Source: Erysipelotrichia bacterium
GTDB lineage: Bacteria > Bacillota_I > Bacilli_A > Erysipelotrichales > Erysipelotrichaceae
DNA: 32,300 nucleotides
Assembly: GCA_012799935.1 (NCBI GenBank)
Contig: JAAZKG010000112.1
Span: 1 to 32,300 of the forward strand
Reading direction: 5' to 3'
Below the pieces are notes generated by a model, which did no database searches, was not told the DNA's origin, and saw only the letters and a list, made by a program, of their open reading frames with translations. This document shows positions 25,802 through 32,300 of the stretch, piece after piece (the first letter of the stretch is position 1; every line of letters starts with the position of its first letter). A program made the position numbers and the translations under genes.

Positions 25802-26077
25802 ATGTGGTTATTTCTAGGATTAGGAGCAATAATATTTGCGTTATTAAATTTAGCAAGTAAAGTTAATGATAAAAAAACTCAGTGGTATAGATTTATCAGT
25901 TTATCATTAACAACTTTAACATTATATGATTTTTATTTGGATGGAGCCAAAAGAGTGATAAATGAAGACTGGTCTGCACTTATGGACTCAATGCCAACTT
26001 TAAGTGGAATGCTGCTATTTTGTGTAGTAGCATCAATTTTAATAAATTCAGTTTCATTATTTAAAAAGAATAATTAG
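25802..26077 (+). CDS. small membrane protein
   Basis: A 91-residue protein with three hydrophobic segments (roughly residues 2-16, 31-49 and 66-86) separated by short charged loops. I use ATG 25802, which has GGAAG 8 bases upstream; GTG 25787 has no ribosome site. It follows the phosphoesterase by 23 bp, so it may belong to the same operon. No family recognised. Confidence 0.7.
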   Translation: MWLFLGLGAIIFALLNLASKVNDKKTQWYRFISLSLTTLTLYDFYLDGAKRVINEDWSALMDSMPTLSGMLLFCVVASILINSVSLFKKNN

Positions 26078-26085
26078 CATTCAAT

Positions 26086-26112
26086 AAAAACAAGTTCAGT
26101 TTTTTGAACTTG
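26086..26112 (-). terminator. terminator of the LysR gene
   Basis: CAAGTTCA (26091-26098) pairs perfectly with TGAACTTG (26105-26112) around a 6-base loop. On the minus strand it is followed by TTTTTATTG; on the plus strand a weaker T-run follows, so it may also end the small membrane protein transcript. Confidence 0.75.
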
Positions 26113-26120
26113 CTTTCAAC

Positions 26121-27002
26121 TTATCTATTTTCTTCAATATACTGTATAATGCAGTTTTTTAATTTTCTAACACTAGGAGATTCTTTTTTTCTTTTATGGG
26201 TACCCATTCCCAATTCTCGTATAGCAGGTGGATCAACAGGTACAGCCAGCACATTATTTGTTCTACCTTTAATCATTAACTCAGCCATCATAGTTACTCC
26301 TAATTTTTTTTCTACCATCCTAATTACGGTTTCATCATCAACCAAAAATGATTTGACATTCATTTTTATTATATTAGGATCAATGTTTTTATAAACATCA
26401 AGATCAAAGTTACCATAAGGCATCAAAAACTCTTTACCAGCAAATTCAGTTATTGGGAAAAAATTTGGGTCTTTTAAAGGATAATCTTTTGGCAATACTG
26501 CATACATTTTTTCATTATGTAAAGGAGTCCAGTCACAGAAACTATAATCTTGTTTACTGGCAAAGATTAAATCTGCTTCTCCTTTGTCTAACAGTTCAAA
26601 AGGTTCAAGAGCATGGTCCACCATTCTTAAGTCAATACCTACATCTGGACAGATACGTTTATAACGATAGAATATTTCTGGCATCCAGTGCATGGCAACA
26701 CTAGCATAGGCAGCAATTCTTATTACTTCTTCACTTTTTATTTGGGTGATTTCTTTTATTTTCTTTTCTAAATTTTCGCCAGCAAATAAAAACTCTCTCA
26801 TAGCTGGTACAAGTTTTTGTCCATTTTCAGTAAGTTTTATGCCATTATGATCTCTTTCCAGGACATCAAAACCTATTTCTTTTTCTAAAGAATCCATTAA
26901 ATGAGTAAGACCAGATTGAGTATAACCAACAACTTCACTGGCTCTGGTAAAACTGCCTAACTCAACAGCTTTTAATAATATTTCTATTTTTTTGCTATCC
27001 AT
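26121..27002 (-). CDS. LysR-family transcriptional regulator
   Basis: A 293-residue protein with the LysR N-terminal helix-turn-helix (L-K-A-V-E-L-G-S-F-T-R-A-S-E-V-V-G-Y-T-Q-S-G-L-T) and the periplasmic-binding-like effector domain. ATG 27002 has AGAGG 6 bases upstream; the ATG at 27023 would start before the ribosome site. It is divergent from brnQ with a gap of 120 bp, so it may control that transporter or its own gene, with the effector unknown. Confidence 0.92.
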   Translation of the reverse strand: MDSKKIEILLKAVELGSFTRASEVVGYTQSGLTHLMDSLEKEIGFDVLERDHNGIKLTENGQKLVPAMREFLFAGENLEKKIKEITQIKSEEVIRIAAYASVAMHWMPEIFYRYKRICPDVGIDLRMVDHALEPFELLDKGEADLIFASKQDYSFCDWTPLHNEKMYAVLPKDYPLKDPNFFPITEFAGKEFLMPYGNFDLDVYKNIDPNIIKMNVKSFLVDDETVIRMVEKKLGVTMMAELMIKGRTNNVLAVPVDPPAIRELGMGTHKRKKESPSVRKLKNCIIQYIEENR

Positions 27003-27122
27003 ATTATACCTCTTGACATTCATTACCTATTACATTTTATCATACCCATATTATAATAAGTTGTTTCTCAAGTTTCAAGTATAATGATAAAATGAAAAAA
27101 ATAGAAAGAAAGATAGTGTTAT

Positions 27123-28485
27123 ATGACAAGCAAATTAACCGCAAAACAAAGGCTTTTAGTAGCCGTAACTTTATTTGGAATGTTTTTTGGGGCTGGTAAT
27201 TTAATATTTCCGGTTCATTTAGGACAGTTGGCTGGTAAAAATGTTGTACCTGCTATGATAGGATTTATAATTACCGCAGTTACGATTCCAATTTTAGGAG
27301 TGGCAGCTATTGGTAATACTCATAGTGATGGCTTACATTCACTTTCAACTAAAGTATCGAAAGGATATGGTTATTTTTTCACTTGTTTACTTTATTTAAC
27401 AATTGGACCATTTTTTGCGATTCCAAGATGTGCAACAACTTCATTTACTACTGGCGTTGAACCGATGCTTACTCAAAGTGTAAATAAATCTTTGGTGTTT
27501 GTTCATCTTTTCTTTTATCTTTTTTGCTTGGGTTTTATTTTTCTCACTGCGACCAAGTAAGATTACTGTTTGGATTGGGAAAATTATAAATCCATTATTT
27601 TTGCTTTTCTTAGGTATTTTAGTAGTAACTGCACTGTTAAATCCTTCAATCAATGTCAGTGAAGTAATTCCAGTTGATGCTTATCAAAGTTCAGCCTTAT
27701 TTTCTGGTTTTATTGAAGGTTATGGCACGATGGATGCTATTGCAGGACTTGCTTTTGGTATTGTAGTTATTGATATTATCAGAGATATGGGTTTAAAAGA
27801 TAATGGTGATATTGCTAAAGAAGTCTTAAAGTCAGGAGTTATTACTGGTATTTTAATGGCTGTTATCTATATCGCGACTATTGTCATGGGCGCTCAATCT
27901 AGAGGCTTATTTGAACTTTCAGCTAATGGTGGTATTGCCTTAGCTCAGATTTCTAACCATTATTTAGGTAAAGTTGGAAGTTTAGTATTAGCTTTAACTA
28001 TTACCTTTGCTTGTTTAAAAACATCTATTGGACTGGTAACAAGTTGTTCGCAAGCTTTTGTAAGAATGTTTCCAAATGGTTTGTCTTATAATCTTTGGGC
28101 AATTATTTTTACTGTTTTCTCATTTGCGGTTTCTAATATCGGTTTATCAAATATTATTAATTATTCTATACCAGTGTTGATGTTTTTATACCCACTGGCT
28201 ATTACTTTAATTTTATTGGCTTTAACAGGAGATTTATTTAATCATGATAAAGTTGTTTATCTAAGTGTTAGCAGTTTTACACTATTAGCAGCAATCTTTG
28301 ATTTGATTAAAACCTTACCTGCTAATTTACAAAATATATTAAATGCTGATATTTTATTGCAGTTTGCTAAAAAGATTTTACCATTCTTTGAAATAAATTT
28401 AGGTTGGATTGTTCCATCATTAATTGGTTTAGTATTAGGTTTATTATTACGTTTTACTTTAATAGAAAAACGGGACAGTACATAA
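27123..28485 (+). pseudogene. brnQ: branched-chain amino acid symporter BrnQ, interrupted by a frameshift
   Basis: The first reading (27123-27560) starts with L-F-G-M-F-F-G-A-G-N-L-I-F-P, the hallmark BrnQ N-terminus, and runs to G-V-E-P-M-L then N-K-S-L-V-F before turning into T-A-T-K stop. The second (from about 27500 to 28485) begins F-I-F-S-F-I-F-F-A-W-V-L-F-F-S-L-R-P-S-K and carries the remaining LIVCS domain. Joined, they give one ~453-residue symporter of normal length. A single extra base in the T-rich run around 27491-27502 accounts for the break. In vivo inactivation, phase variation at the run, or an assembly error are all possible. Confidence 0.9.
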
Positions 28486-28513
28486 ATAAGGTTTTTCTTA
28501 ATCTTTAACCTCC

Positions 28514-28544
28514 GGGGGCTACACATGTAGCCCCCACCCCTTTT
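28514..28544 (+). terminator. GC-rich hairpin after brnQ, probable terminator
   Basis: GGGGGCTACA (28514-28523) pairs perfectly with TGTAGCCCCC (28526-28535) with two bases between, followed by ACCCC and four T residues. Its composition is strikingly GC-rich for this region. The T-run is short and five bases away, so a plain terminator is likely but not certain. Confidence 0.6.
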
Positions 28545-28555
28545 AAATATAATTT

Positions 28556-28583
28556 TTGACTTTGAAAGGAAAAATGTTATAAT
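28556..28583 (+). promoter_or_regulatory. promoter of the M28 peptidase gene
   Basis: TTGACT (28556-28561), 16-bp spacer, TATAAT (28578-28583), preceded by TGT as in extended -10 sites. Confidence 0.75.
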
Positions 28584-28629
28584 AATTTCTTAATATTTTT
28601 GAAAACGAAATTAAGATAGGAGAGAAATA

Positions 28630-29550
28630 ATGAAAGACTATTTAAATGAAATTAATGAGTTATTTCCAACAAGAAGAAAATATGAAGATAAAACAAAATT
28701 TATTGAATATATTAAACAAGAAGTAACTGAATATGATATTGATATACAGCAACAAAAGAAGACTAGAAATATCGTTATTGGAAATATTGAAAATGCCAAG
28801 GTAGTTTTTAGTGCCCATTATGATACACCAGCAAGATCAGTAATTCCTAATATTATGATGCCAGTAAATAAAATAATTTATTTTGGTTATACTATTGTAT
28901 TTGCGATGATAATTGTAACTGTTAGTATAACTTTGGCTAGATATATAAGTGGAGTGTTTGGAATTGACAATCGTCAAATAACCATCCTAATTTATTTAGT
29001 TATTTATTTTGCATCTTTCTATTTAATGATGATGGCTTTTGATAATAAAAACAATAAAAACGACAATACCTCTGGAGTAGCAACGGTACTATCACTGATA
29101 AAAAGCATTGATAAAAATAGCAATGTGGCATTTATTTTCTTTGATAATGAGGAAAAAGGTTTAGTTGGATCTAAACAATTTAAAAATAAGCATAAAACAT
29201 TAATGGAAGATAAAACACTGATTAATTTAGATTGTGTCGGTAATGGTAATGAAATAGTAGTTATCTTAAATAATGAAGAAATGCCACTGGCAAACTTGTT
29301 AAAAGAAACAGTTGTCAACAGTTTAAGATATAATGTGCATTTCTATAATAAGAAACAGGCAATGGGTAATTCTGACCAAAAGCATTTTAAAAATGGTGTA
29401 GGAGTGTTTGCTTGCCACAAAGGAAAAATCATTAAATTATATACACCATACATTCACACAACTAAAGGTACAGTAGCTGATGTGGAGAATATAGATTTCT
29501 TAATAAATAGACTGACAAATTTTGTTAATAGAATGAATGAGGAAAGATAA
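28630..29550 (+). CDS. M28-family metallopeptidase, membrane-attached
   Basis: A 306-residue protein with M28 zinc-peptidase motifs: A-H63-Y-D65-T-P, N-D-N-T-S-G, F-F-D-N-E-E-K-G-L-V-G-S and N-L-D-C-V-G-N-G. Unusually, two hydrophobic helices (residues ~80-103 and ~117-138) lie between the first metal motif and the N-D-N-T-S-G motif, in place of a soluble insert. Most aminopeptidases of the family lack this. AGGAGAG precedes ATG 28630. Probably an aminopeptidase or related hydrolase on the membrane; substrate unknown. Confidence 0.87.
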   Translation: MKDYLNEINELFPTRRKYEDKTKFIEYIKQEVTEYDIDIQQQKKTRNIVIGNIENAKVVFSAHYDTPARSVIPNIMMPVNKIIYFGYTIVFAMIIVTVSITLARYISGVFGIDNRQITILIYLVIYFASFYLMMMAFDNKNNKNDNTSGVATVLSLIKSIDKNSNVAFIFFDNEEKGLVGSKQFKNKHKTLMEDKTLINLDCVGNGNEIVVILNNEEMPLANLLKETVVNSLRYNVHFYNKKQAMGNSDQKHFKNGVGVFACHKGKIIKLYTPYIHTTKGTVADVENIDFLINRLTNFVNRMNEER

Positions 29551-29570
29551 ATAACATCTTTCTTTTCTTT
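29542..29570 (+). terminator. weak terminator overlapping the peptidase stop codon
   Basis: GAAAGAT (29542-29548) pairs with ATCTTTC (29556-29562) around a 7-base loop, followed by TTTTCTTTTT. AT-rich 7-bp stem, so only moderately convincing. Confidence 0.4.
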
Positions 29571-29571
29571 T

Positions 29572-29580
29572 TGGTATAAT
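29572..29580 (+). promoter_or_regulatory. extended -10 promoter element upstream of azlC
   Basis: TGGTATAAT is a perfect extended -10 box 21 bases before the azlC start. No clear -35 is seen. Confidence 0.5.
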
Positions 29581-29601
29581 GTTTAACAAAGGTAAAAAAA
29601 T

Positions 29602-30273
29602 ATGAAGAAAGAAATTGTTAAACAAGCCTTTATTAAAACTATCCCTGTTATGGCAGGGTATTTAGTTTTGGGTGTTGGTTTTGGTGTTTTGTTAGCTAAG
29701 ATTGGTTATGGACCATTATATGCCATTTTAATGAGTGTAACTATTTATGCTGGTTCTATGCAATATGTAGCAATTTCATTAATTGATTCTGCTGCTTCTT
29801 TAATATCTGTTGCGATAACTACTTTGTTAGTTAATGGTAGACACTTGTTTTATGGTTTATCAATGTTGGAAAAATATCAAAACATTAAAAGAAAACCATA
29901 TTTGATTTTTGGCATGACTGATGAAACTTATTCTTTACTATGTCAAGAAGAAAGTAAAGAGGAAGACTATTATTTTTATATCACAATATTCAACCATTGT
30001 TATTGGATAATTGGATGTTTAACTGGTAATCTAATTGGAACTCTTATCCCATTTAATAGTGCTGGCATTGAGTTTTCAATGACTGCTTTATTTGTCGCTA
30101 TTGTAGTTGAGCAGTGGTTAACTACTAAAGATCATTTGCCTGCTATCCTTGGATTTGTAAGTGCAATAGTATGTTTAATTTTATTTGGACCGGAACACTT
30201 TTTAATTCCAGCAATGTTAGCGATAATGGTGTTACTAATTGTTATTAGAAAAGGGGGTAATGAAAATGAATAA
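29602..30273 (+). CDS. azlC: branched-chain amino acid exporter subunit AzlC
   Basis: A 223-residue membrane protein with the AzlC pattern: P-V-M-A-G-Y-L-V-L-G-V-G-F-G-V-L-L at the N-terminus, Y-A-G-S-M-Q-Y-V-A, L-V-N-G-R-H-L-F-Y-G-L-S, and F-G-M-T-D-E-T-Y-S-L. Together with AzlD it exports branched-chain amino acids. ATG 29602 follows AAAGG. Its last 8 bases overlap the azlD start. Confidence 0.95.
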   Translation: MKKEIVKQAFIKTIPVMAGYLVLGVGFGVLLAKIGYGPLYAILMSVTIYAGSMQYVAISLIDSAASLISVAITTLLVNGRHLFYGLSMLEKYQNIKRKPYLIFGMTDETYSLLCQEESKEEDYYFYITIFNHCYWIIGCLTGNLIGTLIPFNSAGIEFSMTALFVAIVVEQWLTTKDHLPAILGFVSAIVCLILFGPEHFLIPAMLAIMVLLIVIRKGGNENE

Positions 30274-30589
30274 TTATTTCCCGTTACTTCAAATAATTAC
30301 TATCTCCTTAGTAACAATGTTAGTTAGATTTTCTCCATTTTTAATCTTTAACAAACAAGAAAAACTACCAGATATTATTTCTTATTTAGGAAAAGTTTTG
30401 CCAACAGCTATTATGGCAATGTTAGTTGTTTATTGTTTAAAAGATGTTAACATTACCATTTTTCCTTATGGCTTAAAAGAACTTATTGCAGTACTTGTTG
30501 TAGCAATGTTACATATCTATAAAAGAAACACTTTACTAAGTATTGTTTGTGGAACAATTTGTTATATGTTATTAATTCAACTATTTTAA
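30266..30589 (+). CDS. azlD: branched-chain amino acid exporter subunit AzlD
   Basis: A 107-residue membrane protein with about four hydrophobic segments and the AzlD motif V-T-M-L-V-R-F-S-P-F and L-G-K-V-L-P-T-A-I-M. I choose ATG 30266 because AAGGGGG sits 8 bases upstream; ATG 30260 is too close to it and TTG 30239 lies deep within azlC. It is the partner subunit of AzlC in the export complex. Confidence 0.92.
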   Translation: MNNYFPLLQIITISLVTMLVRFSPFLIFNKQEKLPDIISYLGKVLPTAIMAMLVVYCLKDVNITIFPYGLKELIAVLVVAMLHIYKRNTLLSIVCGTICYMLLIQLF

Positions 30590-30633
30590 TCTAAATAGCA
30601 TCATTTTGGTGTAGAATATAGATAGGAGAATTT

Positions 30634-31053
30634 ATGAACAAAGAAAAATCATGTGGAGCAGTTATCTTTACTAGAGATAAAGAAGAAATAAAGTTTGTGA
30701 TAATTAAAGACTTAGAAGGTAACTATGGTTTTCCTAAGGGACATGTTGAAGATTATGAAACAGAACTGCAAACAGCATTGCGTGAAGTAAAAGAAGAAGT
30801 AGGCTTAGATGTTGATATCATTGAAGGTTTTAAAACTTTTGATGTTTATTTAACAGGGAAAAATAAAGAAATAGTTAAAACAGTCATCTATTTTCTAGCA
30901 ACCTACTGTAATCAACCTTTAGTAGTTCAAAAAGATGAAATAGATTCAATTTTATTATTAAACTTTAAACAAAGTCTACAAAAACTAAAGTTTAAAGGAG
31001 CAAAGAAAGTCTTATCAGAAGCTTATGAGTATATTTTGGAAAATAAGCTTTAA
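30634..31053 (+). CDS. NUDIX hydrolase, diadenosine-tetraphosphatase-like
   Basis: A 139-residue protein with a complete NUDIX box at residues 36-58 (G-H-V-E-D-Y-E ... R-E-V-K-E-E-V-G-L) and the S-C-G-A-V-I-F start and Y-G-F-P-K-G-H run typical of asymmetrical bis(5'-nucleosyl)-tetraphosphatases. It would cleave dinucleoside polyphosphates. AGGAGA precedes ATG 30634. It stands alone in front of cas9. Confidence 0.92.
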   Translation: MNKEKSCGAVIFTRDKEEIKFVIIKDLEGNYGFPKGHVEDYETELQTALREVKEEVGLDVDIIEGFKTFDVYLTGKNKEIVKTVIYFLATYCNQPLVVQKDEIDSILLLNFKQSLQKLKFKGAKKVLSEAYEYILENKL

Positions 31054-31200
31054 TGAAAGAATAACTAATTTTTATTATATTTTCAATAATAGATAAAATT
31101 CAATAATATCACATCAATCATTTAATTAGTGTACAAAAAAGAGGACATTGTATTAATTGAATATATTATATACTTGGTATAAAGTAATGGAGGGAATAAT

Positions 31201-32300
31201 ATGACTACTACGTTTAGTTATGACATTGGTATAGCCTCAATTGGTTCAGCTGTTGAAAAAGATAATAAATTAGTTTATATGGGAACCAGAGTCTTTAATG
31301 AGGCTATTTCTGCTAAAGAAGCAAGATTGAATAGAAGTTCAAGAAGAACAACTAGAAGAAAAACTTGGCGAAAAAATCAAATGAAAAATGCATTTATAGA
31401 TTTTAGAGTTATAGAAGAAAAAGATCTTAAAATGCCTGGTTTTATGAGTTTCACTACAGATAATGAATATTTTAAAAGACCTATAGATAATTCGGTATAC
31501 CACTTAAGAAAAAGAGCACTTTCAGAAAAAGTTACAAAAAGAGAACTGTTATTAGCTCTTTACAACATTTGTGGAACAAGAGGTCATTTTCTTCTTGAAA
31601 CAATTGATTTTTCAAAAGGTGGAATATCTTTTGAAATGTACAAAGATAGATTTTATCAGTTAACAGATAGTTATGTAGATTTCGTGCAAGATACAAACGA
31701 ATTTGATAAAATTCTAAGAAAACTTTTTGATGGAGATTTAAATGACCGAGAAATAAAAAATACAATTTCTAAAAATAGGTTCACTATTGATGAGGAAAGC
31801 GAAACGATTTTAATAGTTTTTTTAAGAATGCTTTGTAACTATAAGGTTAAACCTCAAAGAATTTCTGAAAAATTAGATGAATTTAGTACCCCTGTTAAAA
31901 TTGATGATTTAAAAAAACAAGATGAGTTAAGCTCTTTCTATGAAGAAGTTATTGAACTTTATGATTTATCGAATGTTGCCAGAATATTGAAAAATTACAA
32001 TTACTTATGTGAACTTGCGGTTGATAATATGGATGAATATAGAAAGTCTCAACAAGAAGGCGAAGAAGCGTATGAATCAATAAAGGAAAGTATTAAAAGT
32101 AAAGCAGCAAATAATGCGAGTCACTCAAGATCTGTTAAAAATCTTGCAAACTCTTTTCCTAATGGTTTATATGTAAAAGAAGCAAGTGATATATTAAGAA
32201 AACAACAAGAGTATTATCCAGAAATAACTGATCGATTTATTGAAGTTTGTACATCAATTATTTCAGCTAGAATACCTTATTATATTGGACCTTTGGATGA
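31201..32300 (+). CDS. cas9: Cas9 N-terminal part (type II CRISPR), 3' end outside window
   Basis: An open frame from ATG 31201, with GGAGGG 6-7 bases before it, runs without a stop to the window edge (366 codons). It starts with a RuvC-I motif, F-S-Y-D8-I-G-I-A-S-I-G-S-A-V, where D8 is the expected catalytic Asp. An arginine-rich bridge helix follows (residues ~40-60: A-R-L-N-R-S-S-R-R-T-T-R-R-K). REC-lobe markers follow: Y-H-L-R-K-R-A-L, E-L-L-L-A-L-Y-N-I and R-G-H-F-L-L-E, then I-P-Y-Y-I-G-P-L-D near the end. This order is specific to Cas9. The usual W of the G-W-A-V motif is S here. HNH, RuvC-II/III and the PAM domain are not visible, nor is an array, tracrRNA or cas1/cas2. Confidence 0.95.
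   Translation, partial: MTTTFSYDIGIASIGSAVEKDNKLVYMGTRVFNEAISAKEARLNRSSRRTTRRKTWRKNQMKNAFIDFRVIEEKDLKMPGFMSFTTDNEYFKRPIDNSVYHLRKRALSEKVTKRELLLALYNICGTRGHFLLETIDFSKGGISFEMYKDRFYQLTDSYVDFVQDTNEFDKILRKLFDGDLNDREIKNTISKNRFTIDEESETILIVFLRMLCNYKVKPQRISEKLDEFSTPVKIDDLKKQDELSSFYEEVIELYDLSNVARILKNYNYLCELAVDNMDEYRKSQQEGEEAYESIKESIKSKAANNASHSRSVKNLANSFPNGLYVKEASDILRKQQEYYPEITDRFIEVCTSIISARIPYYIGPLD

Noticed and set aside
28595-28615. TGAAAACGAAATTA as a cre site before the M28 peptidase
   Set aside because: Two mismatches at conserved positions of the consensus and placed after the promoter; too weak.
31060-31200. Possible CRISPR repeat, tracrRNA or promoter for cas9
   Set aside because: No direct repeats or hairpin with anti-repeat character are seen. 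TGGTATAAA at 31075+100 (31175-31183) would start transcription on top of the ribosome site, so I do not call it as a promoter.
31532-31765. 77-codon ORF on the minus strand
   Set aside because: It is the complement of the Cas9 frame, with no ribosome site or recognisable motif.

Overview
The window is AT-rich DNA with short intergenic gaps, strong Shine-Dalgarno sites, TTG/GTG starts and many overlapping genes. It looks like a low-GC anaerobic Bacillota chromosome, probably a gut Erysipelotrichia/Coprobacillaceae-type organism. This placement is inferred from gene content (minimal SufBC, LicT-controlled PTS, GPH transporter, Cas9, no respiratory genes); I see no marker gene that proves it.

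Layout. (1) 1-657: the 3' end of a putative zinc peptidase gene and a decayed small gene. (2) 714-11018: a rhamnose/rhamnoglucoside operon. A divergent AraC-type regulator faces a GPH-family symporter, a GH78 alpha-L-rhamnosidase, a GH3 beta-glucosidase, L-rhamnose isomerase and a rhamnulokinase whose C-terminus is cut short; no rhamnulose-1-phosphate aldolase gene is present. (3) 11099-15545: a beta-glucoside PTS operon with promoter, internal cre-like site, RAT antiterminator overlapping a terminator, LicT/BglG-type antiterminator, EIIBC, separate EIIA and GH1 6-phospho-beta-glucosidase, ending in a clear terminator. (4) 15663-17999, minus strand: a MarR-type regulator with four cysteines, a SufC-like ATPase and a SufB/D-like scaffold, forming a minimal Fe-S assembly operon with a palindromic operator next to its promoter. 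(5) 18035-20207, minus strand: an ArsR regulator with a cysteine-rich tail, an ABC ATPase and an ABC-2 permease, with two matching operators. (6) 20249-21249: a PadR/DUF2812 pair with two matching operators. (7) 21281-26112: EamA transporter, alpha/beta hydrolase, an unknown protein, a decayed gene, a prolyl-tRNA editing protein, a small nucleotidyltransferase, a metallophosphoesterase and a small membrane protein. (8) 26121-30589: a LysR regulator divergent from a frameshifted brnQ, an M28 peptidase and azlCD, a region concerned with branched-chain amino acid and peptide handling. (9) 30634-32300: a NUDIX hydrolase, then the first 366 codons of a Cas9 gene running off the window.

How it fits together. 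Regions 2 and 3 suggest uptake and intracellular breakdown of plant rhamnosides and beta-glucosides: the glycosidases lack signal peptides, so the sugars would be imported first. Regions 4, 5 and 6 are three self-contained sensor operons, each with a small regulator first and a visible inverted-repeat operator at its own promoter. The most notable points are the cysteine-bearing MarR on the minimal SUF operon, the truncated rhaB at the junction with the PTS operon, the frameshifted brnQ, and the Cas9 start at the right edge.
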